Shown one piece after another: positions 12,119-25,112 of a stretch of DNA of 64,000 bases. The DNA is from Silurus meridionalis (Eukaryota; Chordata; Actinopteri; Siluriformes; Siluridae). Where the stretch lies: contig NC_060886.1 in the NCBI RefSeq assembly GCF_014805685.1, forward strand, positions 11,422,608 through 11,486,607, in the 5' to 3' direction. The position numbers and the translations under genes are program-made. A model generated the notes under the pieces. That model searched no databases. It saw only the letters and a program-made list of their open reading frames with translations, and had not been told where the DNA came from. How positions within the stretch are numbered: the first letter of the stretch is position 1; each line of letters opens with the position of its first letter.

Positions 12119-15100
12119 ATGAATCTCCAGGTGGATTATGACTCTACTGAAGGTGACATTTCCAATGGCAACCTGAGGTATATTTTTTATATATTTTTAG
12201 ATCATTTATTTGAACGTTAATGTTTATATAGTCTTTCAAAGAGATAAGAGTCAGTATCACCTGTGCATCAGGTGATCATGAGTGACCATGGCTCGAGTGT
12301 TTCTCCCTATCAATTTTTTGTATTGATAATAAATGTTTGACATCTCAGTTGTTCATTATAATTTAGCACATCCTGGTGTTGTAGAAGTAGCAGTAGGTAA
12401 ACACTACATTTACATAAGCTGAATAGTGTCATATGTGTGATTTGTCCTGAATAAACAAGATGGAAGAAATAATTTTAATTATTACACATGGTTTATGTCA
12501 GACCTTTTCTTTTTTCTTTTTTATTATAATTATTTTTTAAAGGAACTCTAATGAAAATGTCTATTCTAGCATGAAAATTTGTGTTGTGTTAAATTCTCGG
12601 TTGACTATGCGGGGAAAAAAAACACATTTAAGCCTTTATTTGTTTCCTTCTCTCTTTTTTTGCATTGCTTCTCTTTTTTTTATTATCCTTCCCTATTTGC
12701 ATTTCTGTTTTGTTATACAGTATTTACTACAGTTTTGGCTTGTATAAAATAATTTATTATGATACATTCAATTATGCTTTCCAATCTTTGATTAAAACAT
12801 GGGTATCAAATTAACTGGCATGACTGATTTTTTGTTTGTTTGTTTGTTTCACATCTGTAGTGTCGACAAGTATGGATTTGAGCATTCTGAAGATTTTAAC
12901 CCTGAATCCTATGAGATAATTATGTCTGAGTATTTACCTGTGCTCACCAGAAGATCAGAAAAGTGGTCACAGCTTTTAAAAGAGAACACTAAAGTGCAAA
13001 AGAATCTGAAAGGTAGGCTTGGCACACCACCACAATAAGCTCTAATTTACAGTCCACACAGTTGACACATTATCTCTCATTATCGAATAACATGTTGCAT
13101 GCATGTTCACTATTAACAGTAAAGAGGTATGTGAGGAAAGGTATCCCAAACAAACACCGTACTATGATCTGGATGGCTTCCAGTGGCGCACAGGAGCATC
13201 TGCAGATGAACCCTGGTTATTACCACTCTCTTTTGAAAATTCAACATGACCCTATGCTGGAGGAGTCAATACGCACTGGTCAGTCTTATCCTTTCCTCAT
13301 TTAGACGTGTTACATTGTTGTACTTTTTTTTTTTTTTTTTTAAGTCTTCACTGACACACTCATGTCACCTGCCAGACTTACACAGAACTTTCCCAGACAA
13401 CATTCAGTTCCATGACTCCTCCCAGCCTTGTTTACTGACGGCTCTGTTTAATGTTCTTTTGGCATACGGACACCACAACAAGGATGTAGGATACTGTCAG
13501 GTATAGTCCGAGTACACTAATGCATTTTTACATTTATTACCACAGGACATATATTCCTGATTCTTTGTTTAGTTGATGCATTTAAGAAAGTATTTACATA
13601 ATTTACATCGATGTTAAACGGCTTCTAGACATGTATTCAGCTAGCTGACATAGTGTTTGCTCAGTCAATAATCTGGCTAAACGTGCTCCACTGCAAATAA
13701 TTGCAGTGTCAATTCACCGTTTTATTTCTGTTTTCAAGGGAATGAACTTCATTGCAGGATACCTCCTTATTATAACTAAAGATGAGGAAAAGTCTTTCTG
13801 GTTAATGGATGCTTTGCTGGGAAAAATCTTACCTGGTCAGTCACTTTTTGCAATCCCTTAAACCAAAAGTTAAAATAACACAACAGTATTTTTTGACCAT
13901 ATTCAATCAATCACATCAGTCAAATTAAATATGAGTGACTATAAAAAGACAATTGCCAGACATTTCTGTTTGAAAAAAGAAGACATTTCTACCACAATTC
14001 CCCTTTTAAACCAAGTCTAAGGGCACTTATTCACTAATATAAATTACATTAATTAAAGTTTTTCTGTGGAACTTTATTTTTGCTACTCGTTGATTTTCTG
14101 GTCATTCTGTTCATGTTAACTGCACTGCTAAAAAAGTGTATCGTGGCCCACCTTGGGTGAAGTTATTAGTGTTTGGCATTACTATTCTTAGCACAGCTGC
14201 CTGTGTTTTTAGAACAGACCTATTGTTTGTGCAAACATATAGCTGCATGGGCTTTGACAACTGGGCAGTTCGATATGATTGGCCATATGCCTCTTAATAC
14301 AAAGGAGCACATCAGACAGACTATGCAACCAGTGTATTGATAGTTCCATTTTGGCTAGAGCTCATGGTTATACTTTATGCTATTTTTAGTGATAGGTTCT
14401 CTGTCCTCACACTAGAGTGTCAGTGCCAAAACGATGGGTCACTGTGGCACAGAAACCACATATGTATTTTATGTAATTATGGGTCTGAACATTCAAGTAT
14501 ATCTGGCATGTTAACACTTTGGAGTACACATGCTGCAGTTGTATTCCGCATGTATAAAAGCAAGCATAGATCTTATTACACCAGTGTGCATAATCGTGGT
14601 ACAGTGGTGCACCGCATGTTTTTGTGTAGCGTTCCTCATGTTCCCTCTTTGTTTCATCCTTCCATAAATATGGCAGAAAAAAGATTGGCCTTAATGTATG
14701 GCTCGTAGGTGTGAGTGAGTGTGTAAATGTGTAATCCATCCACAATGTGTTTCCACTTCATGCCCAGGGTTCCCAGTATAGATCCAGATCCATTGCTACA
14801 CTTGTGATAACACAGTTACTAAAGGTCACAGAGTAATCAACATACAGTATATTTTAATATAGTGAATCTGATTTTGCAGAATAAAAAAATTGCCAAGGCC
14901 AGTTCTTTGATCAGGGCGCTTAAATGCTATATGTAAGTGACTGTAAGCTGATGACACACTGATTTACTGAAAAGAAAGTGGTAGATTAGTGGTTAAGGCA
15001 TTAGATGTTTTCTCAGAAGGTTGTGAGTTCAAATCCAAGCCTCACCTGAGCAAGAACGAGCTGCTCGGTTGTATGAATGAGATAAATGAAGTTTACTCTG

Positions 15101-16884
15101 GATAAAGGTGTCATCAAATGCTGAACATGTAAATGACCATGTAAAAAAACCTGATTGCACAACTCTATACTATACTAGAACAAGTTAAGGGATGCCTTCT
15201 TGTACCAAAGGCCAATGAACATGCTTTTGGCTTCTTCCTGGGCGGCACAACGAGGAGTCACCTGTGGAGAAATGGCAGTATGGCTCATATTATTGTTTTT
15301 ATAATCCCTAGATAACAGTGTAAGAATATTTCTTTCAGAAAGCAGTATAAGCACTTTGAACAACTGTCATCCTCAATAAAATATCTGCGCTATTGAGTGC
15401 TATACAAGTCTTTGTTCTTGTCTGGCAAGCTCCTTCCAGCAGTGCCTCTCAAATGGACCTCATTTGCCCTGTCCTTGAAAACTTCCTAGGGGACCCATTG
15501 AGGCTACAGTTTAAGGTCCCTGGATACAAAACAGGTTTTTGTTATCGCATGATAAATAAGTTCTAGTGCATTAGCGCCAGAAGAAAGTGGCCTGGCAGTC
15601 TGACATGTAAAATGGATGATGAAGAATGATAGAAGAATCAAAGAGATTACATTTGTAGTTGTGGTTTTAAGTGAAGGACATTTGGGTCAATCAGGCTGAA
15701 AAGAATGAAGAGAGGATCAATGAGGACATCTCTCACCCGCTACTAGGTCAGGTTTTCCTGGTTTCCGCATATTCTTAGAACCATATTCACATTTACATTC
15801 ATTCAGCAGACTAGTGCTTTGAGCCTCTATTGCTGAATAAATCTACACAATACGTTCTCACTCCCAATGATCTACACTGGCACGCTAGATTAAGATAAAT
15901 CAGCCCACAACAAAGAAAACCTGGAAACATGCTAGTTTAAATGTTTCAGGAAAAGGTAGGTAAAGGTATTTAAAATTTTATTTGCAATTAGAATCTTGAA
16001 TCTTTTCTGTCACTACCAAGATTTGCTTATTTGGTTCATCTTGTTATTTTTTTTTTTTCAGGTTCAAAATATTGTAATATTTCAAAAAAAAAATTTGACT
16101 GAAATGCAAAATACTCTTGTCTGTAACTCAGATTACTACACACCCACAATGCTGGGCTTAAAGACAGACCAGGATGTTCTTGGGGAGCTGGTGAAGGCTA
16201 AAGTGCCTGCAGTGTGGCAAGCCATGACTCAGCACAATGTGATGTGGGGTCTGGTGGTGTCAAGGTGGTTTATTTGCCTTTACATTGACGTCCTTCCCAT
16301 GGAGGTGAGGAAAAATCTGCAGATATACCTTGAATACTCATTAGCAAAAAGTAACTAATCATTTAAAACAAAACCGTCACTGAATATTGCTAAAATGAAT
16401 CAAAATACCTGTGGACACTATGCTATGTCTTGCCAGACAGTGCTACGAATATGGGATTGCCTGTTCTATGAGGGCTCCAAGATCCTCTTCCGTGTGGCCC
16501 TCACTTTGATTCGTCATCATCAGAAACTTATTTTAGAGGGGCAAAATTTTCCAGACATTTGTGAGTGTTTCAAACGGATCACACATGGGGAGTTTGTAGA
16601 GAACTGCCATGCATTCATGCAGGTAACCATCCATAGATATTCTACAACCATATCCATGTGTAATATTTAGACTAATAACATGTTCTGAATGGTATAATCT
16701 TTTTCATGGCTATGCCTTCAATTAGCAGTCATATTCATAACATAAGCTGAGAATACATTAGTGGTGATGTGATCTTTTTTTACTTCAGAATATCTTTAAG
16801 GAGCCTGGAAGTCTTTCTACAGCAACAGTAACTAAACTCAGAGAAATATGTCGAGAACGCATACAAGCTCAGGATTCTGGATGA
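12119..16884 (+). CDS. grtp1: Growth hormone-regulated TBC protein 1 (TBC1D6), RabGAP
   Basis: GRTP1 is a small TBC-domain protein expected to accelerate GTP hydrolysis by a Rab GTPase. Eight exons join in phase: 12119-12177, 12861-13012, 13120-13278, 13376-13500, 13739-13835, 16132-16304, 16437-16622 and 16789-16884, giving 348 residues against about 336 in human. The TBC domain starts near residue 71 ([14 protein letters not shown]). The catalytic dual-finger residues are both present: Arg127 in [10 protein letters not shown] and Gln165 in GYCQGMNFIAG. Further TBC hallmarks are [15 protein letters not shown] and [13 protein letters not shown]. The first exon supplies a short acidic leader unlike the human one. 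Intron 5 (2.3 kb) carries a SINE. The gene is convergent with the lamp1-like gene, as I recall for human GRTP1 and LAMP1. A possible AATAAA occurs at 17476, far downstream, so the true 3' end is uncertain. Confidence 0.95.
14977..15136 (+). mobile_element. tRNA-derived SINE
   Basis: An A-box-like phrase (TAGATTAGTGGTTAAGGCA) is followed by a B box (GTTCAAATCC at 15027-15036), and the 3' end carries a degraded form of the widespread teleost phrase CTCTGGATAAGGGCGTCTGC ending in AACATGTAAATG. This is the architecture of a Pol III SINE rather than a tRNA gene: no acceptor stem pairs. It lies in intron 5 of grtp1. Confidence 0.75.
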
Positions 16885-19849
16885 TAGTGATGATAAGACT
16901 ATTTCACATTCACTCCTCAGTGTGAATGCGGACAGCGTTCAGGACCGAATGCAACATGAGAAGGTCTTTTTTTTTTTTCTTTCCTTTGCTTTAAACTCGT
17001 ATAGTTGTTTAGAATGTACTTCTCACTATGAAGAATGATTACCGCTGTGATTTTATGTCCTTATATCCCAGTCACTTGATAAGTACTTGCATTTTGTCAC
17101 GTTTTGTAGCATTATAACCTGTGAAATTGGTCTCATAATTAAGGACATTAACTAGCCACAATTAGCGCTTTTATTATTTGTGATTGTTTAAGATCTTTCT
17201 CTTATTTTAAAAAGTTTGTTTATGGTGAAACCGATTGCAATCATATAATTAGTTGAAAACTGTTGGCCCTTGTGCAGTTTCGCATGGATGCAATATAAAT
17301 ATACCTTTTCTTAGATTTCTGATTCTGTTTCTGTTCCTCAGAATTTGCTAGAAAGCACACCAAAGCAAACAGCATCATGAAGACTAATATTTAAAAACAT
17401 CTAGGACAAGGTTCTAGTAAATAATCAAAGTTTTGTTATAAAAATATCCCAAATTTTAAACATGACACAGCACACAATAAAATTTTTCACAGCACATCTA
17501 TGATTCTACCAAGAGAAGGTAATCCAGCACAAGTCAGCATCCAAAGCCATAAGTCACAGAAGTAACAACGGAGGGTAACGATCAACAAGATGCTACCATG
17601 CGTCGCTATGTTATTTTCTCAGCCTAATGAGTAATATCAAACCTTAAATTTGTCTTATCAGACCAGCACCTCTTGCACACTCTTCCCAGTCATGTGAGGT
17701 GTCCATACAATGGTTGTCTCTCTTTTTTTTACTGTCTTTAGTTTTTAAAAATGGGTTAAATCTTTTTCCCTGGATGTCAAAGCATTTTTAATTGTATAAG
17801 GGTAGATGCTGTTCAACCAATTATATGATTTCTAATATCAGCTTAGTGCACCAGAACCAATATAAAGATTTCAGAGAAAACTGGCTAAATATTTATAGTA
17901 GGTGGCTGCTTTATGCGTCGCATGTACATTACAGAACAGTGAAATTCTTTCTTTGAATATCCCAGAGATGTTAGACGCTGGGGTCAGAGTGCAGGGTAAG
18001 CCATGAGGAATTAAGAGCCTCACTCAGGGGCCCTCTTGGTTATACCACGGCTTGAACTGCCAACCTTCCGATCAGTAAACCAGAACCTTAACCAGTGAGC
18101 TACCACCTCACCTAGTTTGATTCCTGCAAACTAGAAATCTAAATTACTTTGCAAATAATATTAATTCCCCACTAAAATACTACCACAGATTGTGTAGCTT
18201 CATGTCATATAATGTGATTAAGTCTATTTCAGTTATTGGCTGTACCATTATAAAATTGTGGAAAAGTTCAAGGAGAGTGAACACATATGCGAATGCACTG
18301 TACACGAGAAAGAGATGCCATTACACCAGTCAAACAATTTTTTCCCTTTTTATTTGTCACTGCATTTATGAAGATGCATATTCTCTACGGCTATACAACA
18401 CCTGATAGATATGGATTGCAACCCATCATCCTCAGTCAAAACACATTATTCCAAAGCATTTCACATTAAGGAGAAACATCTTAACTGCATGAGCAAAAGC
18501 AGATAACATACATCTGTTCAGTCCACTGTATGTAAGAGTTCATTATAACACTCACTTACTCACTCAGTTGCTTATTTACTCACTCACTCACTCACTCTCC
18601 TTCTATAAAGCATTAAATGCTGCTTAGTCCCACACGCAGAATGAAGATCAGACTGGTAAATATCAAAAAGTCACCTTTGCAGTATGAAAATGATATCAGA
18701 TCATCATTGTTATCATATTGTGAACAGTACTTTCATAGTGTGATATTAGTAATATATAAGAAATCCTCACTTGGCCACTGATTTCTTGCATTCCAAAACA
18801 TGCTAACTGAGGGAAAGCAGCATTGATGTTTAACACTAAATGGTTTAAAGATTGCTAATAACAGTTGAGCTATGTGTATTGATGATTGGAAACTTGTTAC
18901 AGATGAACTTCACTGTTGTCAGCTATCATGTCAAATACATCTATAAATATCAGGAAAATAAGCAACCGTGTTTCCGTACAGACTCTTCCATGCTACAAAT
19001 AGAAGCTTGTTAGCTTTATAAATAAAGATAGATTGGAAAGAAAAGTACCAGTTTACTCATGTTTAATGGAACACCTTCAAGTGGAGGATAATAAGGTCTA
19101 AGAGTAGGTACTGAGAAAAATCTCAACGAAATGGATGCAGCCTTTTTCAGCAACTGCATATAAGCACACATCTTGCTTCAGCTGCTTCTCACTGGGTGGA
19201 TATACAGTATATTTAGATTATTTACAGCAACCTGTGCAATTTCATACTGTTCCAAATAGGGGGCTAATATATAGGCTGACTACAATGCAGATTTAATCGT
19301 TCTGGATTTTCCATGGATCTGAATCTGACAAAATCCTTACAATCCTGATTTACAGTCTGAATCATTTCAGATGCAGGGGAAGTGTTATGTACTTCCTTTT
19401 ATAGGTGACTAATAACTCATTTATACCAGCTAAGCAGTGCTCCTACTTGTGTGCTCAATTATGGCCATGCATTGCGGTAAGTTCTTTATTAAGTTTTCCA
19501 AACTTCGGGTTTGTTTAAGGAAACTCTTTCTTTCTAAAAGGAATTTCGTGTCAGTTTGAGAACTAGTCTGTGCTTTATCTGAGACCTAAGTCTTCCAGTG
19601 GCAGTGTTGCCAAGTGTAACCCACACCAAAAACAATGCCTAGAGTGGTGCAAGATTAAATATTTTTGTAACTATTTCCCAGTTCTAATTAAACTTAATGT
19701 CCATAAGTCATAGGATCACCTTAGGCAATGGGCATAATGGCATCATGAGAATAGCGCAGGGCAGGTAAAAACATGTGGCTTTAATGGACTAGAATCCACT
19801 GATTTAGCACTGACTGCATATTCTGGCTTGAAAGCTTACATGAGCAGGT
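16885..19849. other. grtp1 / lamp1-like convergent 3' region
   Basis: This 3-kb gap contains the 3' UTRs of two convergent genes and several degraded repeats. About 17340-17560 resembles a decayed Tc1-like element (a phrase with GTTATAAAAATATCCCAAA). A minus-strand SINE lies at about 17925-18114. On the minus strand an AATAAA (plus-strand TTTATT at 19485-19490) sits about 360 bases past the lamp1-like stop codon. No coding sequence was recognised. Confidence 0.5.
17925..18114 (-). mobile_element. tRNA-derived SINE, minus strand
   Basis: Read on the minus strand, the head is GGTAGCTCACTGGTTAAGG (A box) followed by CTGATCGGAAGGTTGGCAGTTCAAGCC-like bases (B box near 18050-18063), then a body typical of a common fish SINE that ends in AAGAATTTCACTG-type sequence near 17940. 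It is degenerate and unlikely to be transcribed as a tRNA. Confidence 0.7.
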
Positions 19850-21799
19850 TTAGATCGTCTGATAGCCAGCATGGCTCCTCTTCCTGCCAATCAGGTAGGC
19901 CAAAAACACAACTAACACAAGACCTGCTAGAGCAGCACCCACAGCGATAGGGATCAGCATGTCATCTTTATCCATGTCACACTCCTCAGCTGGGAAAGAG
20001 AGCATATTTATAAAGGATTTTTAAAAAGGTATACATGTTGGTAGTCAGAGTGTTAAGAGAAAAGAAAACTACCTGCTCCAAACTCATTTCCACTGACACC
20101 GAAAGGCTGCACCTGCAGATGGAACGTGTTCAGGGAGAAATTCTGCTCAATGGCCAAGATTAGCTCTTGACGGCACATGTAAGAGTAGCCCAAAGTACCC
20201 TGAAGGTAGCTTAGATTATGGTTAGTGATGATCAGGGGCTCTGGGAGGATAGAAAGTCAATTTTAATACATTTAACTCAACCTTAACGATACAAATATCA
20301 TTCAGCCATATAATAATAACTTACGAGCCATATCTGGCAAGTTGATCGACAGCGCCAGTTCACTAAGGTGATACTTGTTAGTTGTAGAATTCTAGAGGGA
20401 AACAAGCACCATTTGAAATGCTATTCGACTGAGTAAAGGATGAGAATATATATTTTAGATGGTAAGTTAGGGTGTTGGGTAACTAATGGAAAGTGAGAGA
20501 GTTGAGGAATTAACTGACCAAAAAGAAGGTGAAAGTCAGGTTTGTGTTCCCCTCCAGGAGTACAAGCTTTGAATTGTCAGCCTCACAAGATCCAGAGGTT
20601 CTGGTCAGGTTTGGTTGCAGGTTTATGGTCTCCTGAACAGCCTTCAAGAAGAGCATTTGTAACATATCACAATTACCAAACAGCTACTGGGCACAATATA
20701 TTTTTACAGAAAAGTCATGCATCGGTTACACTGAAATTCAGGAGGCCAACATTTCAGCACACCTGGCCAAAATGTGCAGTTACGAAATGTTAAGATGCGC
20801 TAAAGAACAACAAATAAAACCAGAAAAGCAACTTTGCTGCTAATTCTCGCATTACATATTCAAGTCAGCCCTTCAGTTTGATGACACAACAAAGTAGAAG
20901 GAAGGCAAGCTCACATTCTGCACCTGCTTCATGCATGTGTTTTTGCCTAACTGATGTGCTAAAGCAAAAAAAACAGCCAGCTAAACCTATACTCCCAGAT
21001 AGACTTACTGGTTTTATACTGTTCTGTGTCAGCACAAGGTTTAGCATGTGTGAATACCTTTCCCTGTGAGCGAGAGTTGTAAGTAATGTTGAGCTGCAGT
21101 CCCATGCTGGCCAACAAGCACACAGTGCCATTGTTGGTGATGTTGTAGGACCCTCTTTCGGGGACACTGGTGGGTAAAGGGGGACTCGGAGCTGAAGTGG
21201 TGGACGTTACATCACTGGACAAACTCTGGGATAATGTTACAGCTGTAATGACACAAAAAATGTATAAACATATTTTTTATAATACTCAGTAGACCAAATT
21301 TTGGAGCGGACAAGCAGCAGGGTGAGATGTCAAGCAATGGACTAATTAGTTAGATTAATGTTTGAGGGAAATTGCAGAGCTGTGTTTTCTCCTAATGCAC
21401 ATAGAAATGGATAAACAAAAACAGGACAAAAAGAAAAACGGTTTAAAGGATTAAAAAGCAAAATCAAATACAACAATGATAACAATAGTTCTAAATAATA
21501 ATATATATAATAGAATCATTCTAAAAAATAAACCTTAAAATAGTATGCCCTTTTTTTAATATATATTTTATTAATAGTAGCAGTGTATGAACATGAAAGT
21601 CAGCCTGTGAATAGATTTGTTGGTCTGCATTTGTTTAGTGTCAACTATAATAGGTTAATATAACAATAAAATCGTTTGCTATTTTGAAATAATGTTATTC
21701 TCTATTTTCCTACAGTGTTGGAGGTTATAATCTAACCTTACCCAGCAGCAGAAGAGTAAATCCAGAAGGCAGAAGGTGTTGTGGTGTGTGAGGTTTCAT
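19850..21799 (-). CDS. lamp1: LAMP1-like lysosomal membrane glycoprotein with a single LAMP domain
   Basis: LAMP1 is a heavily glycosylated type I protein of the lysosomal membrane. Six exons join in phase: 21742-21799, 21058-21242, 20519-20641, 20325-20391, 20073-20240 and 19850-19989, giving 246 residues. The N-terminus is a signal peptide (hydrophobic core LLPSGFTLLLLAV), then a Ser/Thr/Pro-rich segment (residues 24-48). One LAMP domain follows, with cysteines at 61 and 100 and at 167 and 204 and many N-x-S/T sites. The transmembrane helix starts MLIPIAVGAALAGLV and the tail ends KRSHAGYQTI, the lysosomal Tyr sorting signal specific to LAMP1 (LAMP2A has GYEQF). Human LAMP1 has two LAMP domains in about 417 residues; the first domain is missing here and the 500-base intron 1 contains no exon for it. 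The convergent grtp1 neighbour supports the lamp1 name; a CD68-like origin is the main alternative. Confidence 0.88.
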
Positions 21800-22055
21800 G
21801 TTTCCAGGCCAATGCACAATCCAAATCTCTCTATTCCCTTAGTGATGACACTCTAACCAACTAAACACTCGTTTGCAAAAAAAAAAATAAGGCATTTAAT
21901 TCCGTAGTTTAAAACCTGATTATAGACTCCTTTTCCCGCATTCGTTTTGTTTTGCTAATCCTCTACACCCTGCTCGGATAAACACGCCAGCCCTGGTGTT
22001 TTTGTCTCATTGCCCGAACCGCCGGGTCTCCTGATCGCACCAGGAAGAAACAACC

Positions 22056-22069
22056 CACGTGTCATGTGA
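22056..22069. promoter_or_regulatory. Adjacent CACGTG and TCATGTGA E-boxes (CLEAR/M-box type)
   Basis: A palindromic CACGTG at 22056-22061 is followed directly by TCATGTGA at 22062-22069, about 260 bases upstream of the lamp1-like start codon. TFEB/MITF-family factors bind GTCACGTGAC (CLEAR) and TCATGTG (M-box) and activate lysosomal genes, so these sites fit a lysosomal gene promoter. Binding is inferred from the words alone. Confidence 0.55.
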
Positions 22070-23767
22070 TTTGCGAGCACTCACGGGCCGTATCCCAAAT
22101 ACCAACATTCTCTAATATAGTCCACTACACAGAGCATGTAAGCCACTGTTTCCTGCCACATGTAGTGCGCGTATATAGTGAGAATAAGAGCTTTTAGACA
22201 TGCACCATGCGCATGCGCAATTCAACTCAATCGTAACTGGGCATGATGCAAAATAGGTTAATAACAATCTGTAATTTTTTTCAGCCGATTTTCCAATTCG
22301 GGATTTGTGCAGAGGATCAAGTGCTTAAACCTTGCATGCTTTAGGTTTAGGCTGAAATGCCATGATGCTTCAGATGTAACAGTCAGGCTTGGTTTTATGT
22401 CTGAAACATTTTATTCATTGCTACACCCTTGACAGGTCTCTTTGAGTCTCATGTCTACTCATAGAATCATCTCTGCCTTTCCTAGTTTATATCTCACAGG
22501 CACCCTATGTAACCCTATCCCAACTCAAATGGTTGCCTAAACCCTTTCTAGCCATACTGGTATGATGAACCTATTGAACAGGACTCATTACTGCAGACAA
22601 ACCAAAAACACGAAGGTATGAAGCTGTATCAGATCGCATGAACAATTTACAAGAAGGTGCCAAAGGTTTGAGGTAGAATCTCCTTGAGCTCCTAATGCTC
22701 TTCACAGGATTGTGCCATATAACCTTTCACTTTATGAGGTTGGTGGAGTAGAATGAAGCTGCAAATATTGACTATGGGGCTCCTCAGCCTTTACGGTAGC
22801 ATACCAGCCCTGTGGAGCACGTGTGGTAAACAGACCATTTCAGAAACCACTATATACACACTTACTTTCAAACACAGCTTTGCTGAGTTTAAGGGAAATG
22901 AAGAATGATGGAAAAAAAATAATAAATTGTTACCGAAAGCATTTACATATTTCATTAGTATGAGCACCTGGCAAATGGGAGAATGTGAATTGTTACTCTT
23001 ATCAGATTTTCTTCATCAGATAGTGTTATATTAGAATATATTTACTGCACATGGTTTAACCATACATTTTTCATAGCCTGCTGCATTATGAATATGCTGG
23101 GGTTTAGATGCATGTTGGAGCTAATGTTCCAACATTCCAGATCATTACCACCTCCTTTATTACATCATCCTGCATGCTTGGTGTGTTATGAACACTGGTG
23201 CACTACTTACATTAAACAACTATTAAACATGGTCAAGAAAGCTAACTGGAATTGCATTTTGTTGGTTTGTTTTATATGTTTAAAAGTAAATGTGGCTGTT
23301 GTTAAAATGTAAACACGGCTGTTTTTTATGCATTCATTTTTACCACAGGGTGGTGTGTGATACTCGTAAACAAACAGTGGTGTTTACTGTGCTGTTTATC
23401 AAACCTTGTGATATTTACATAAACAGCATGTGTTCGTTAACTCTAGATTTTAGCATTATATTTGATGATACTGTTTCTTTAGGCAAAGTCATCTATTTTT
23501 TCTTTTATGTTGTATGCATCATTATCTGAGTAGAAAATATTTCAATACATTATATTTTCAACGCATTAACATTTTTAAAAGATCATTTCCAAGTATCGTG
23601 TTAATTATTAGATCGTGCTATATAAATATTAGACCACACACACAAACACACACAACACAAGTTATGTTTGAACAACCTACTAGCCAATTTCTTTATTTAA
23701 ACTGCATAACTGTCAAAGGCTGATCACACCAAAATTGTATCTGTTAGTTTCTATATTTAGTATATAT

Positions 23768-23771
<4 letters not shown>

Positions 23772-23854
<83 letters not shown>
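23772..23854. repeat. (TA)n(CA)n microsatellite
   Basis: Pure dinucleotide run changing from TA to CA units, read directly. Confidence 0.95.
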
Positions 23855-24191
23855 ATAAGATAAACAATAGCTATGTCAAGATGCATACAGTATTTAAATG
23901 ACATGGTACAATACCTTTCAGAGAGTCACAGCTTTTATGTGTATGGTGGTCTAAAAATAAACAGGATGTGCTTGTGAAAAAGGTGTTGAGATGAGAGGAC
24001 AAAAGATGCTGAGAGTGAAGCTTTAAGATCACCAGACAGATCTGAGCACTGGGGCCATTTCCTGTTAGAAGGGGGCTTCTAGAGACAGGCAAATGTGCAA
24101 AGTATAGTGCTACACAACTTTTTGGTGAAGCTAAGAGAATTACAAACAAGAAATAAGGCTTCGACAAAAAAAAATTTCTGGAGTCTCACCG

Positions 24192-24982
24192 ATGGAAATG
24201 GCAGTGTTGAAGAAGGATACCCTGCTTGTCCTGGCCCTAATGTTTTCCTCTGCAGGTGAGTTCTATTTTCTCTCCATTTCTATTTTTATATAAAGAGTTA
24301 TCTTGTCTAAATTTAAGTCATATAAACCAAAGCTTACTCATTCGTTAAAAGAGATAAATTATCATGATTGAATTGAATATAATGACGGAATTTATAATTA
24401 AGTACAAATGTATAATTTGGGATTATACATCATAAATTTTTTTATACATTTTATAGATGACTGTCAAAGCTTCTCAGTTTAACCTGCGAAATAAAGAGGC
24501 AGTGCATAACACACATTTGTTTCAATTTAGCACTTGCACTTATCTCTTTTCACCCGTTTCACTGATAGCATAGACTTGCATTCTTACATGTGCCTTTTTG
24601 TTTTTATGTTGTCATTTTGTTACAACCATGTTGCATCAGTGATGTATTTATTTTTTTCACAATGAAGTCAGGAACGTTAAGTCTGACTGTTTGCGTAAAT
24701 CTTAAATCATCACACGGTGGATGCTTGATTGGTGAAGTTACATGCAGTTTTCATACTCTGAAAACATAATTCTTTTTAAAATCACATACTTTCTTAATTA
24801 CTTCATCACATTTTATCAGCAATATAATTCTACTATTATTATTAATATTATTATTATTATTGGTTCACAAACTTGTAGTAGGGCGATTAAAACCCATAAT
24901 GTGTTTATAAATATTTTATAATATAAAAAATATTTTTTTGTCTACATGATGAATCCATTGGTACACATAATATATATGTATG

Positions 24983-25062
<80 letters not shown>

Positions 25063-25072
25063 AAAAAGACAC

Positions 25073-25112
<40 letters not shown>

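Larger units (their letters stand above)
21800..24191. other. lamp1-like promoter and intergenic sequence
   Basis: The first 300 bases upstream of the lamp1-like ATG include relatively GC-rich sequence and paired E-boxes (22056-22069). The remainder up to the cd247-like gene is AT-rich with no recognised coding sequence. A (TA)n(CA)n microsatellite occupies about 23772-23854. Confidence 0.55.

Noticed and set aside
14977..15050. Possible tRNA gene
   Set aside because: A and B boxes are present, but no cloverleaf stems pair and the 3' part matches a fish SINE tail.
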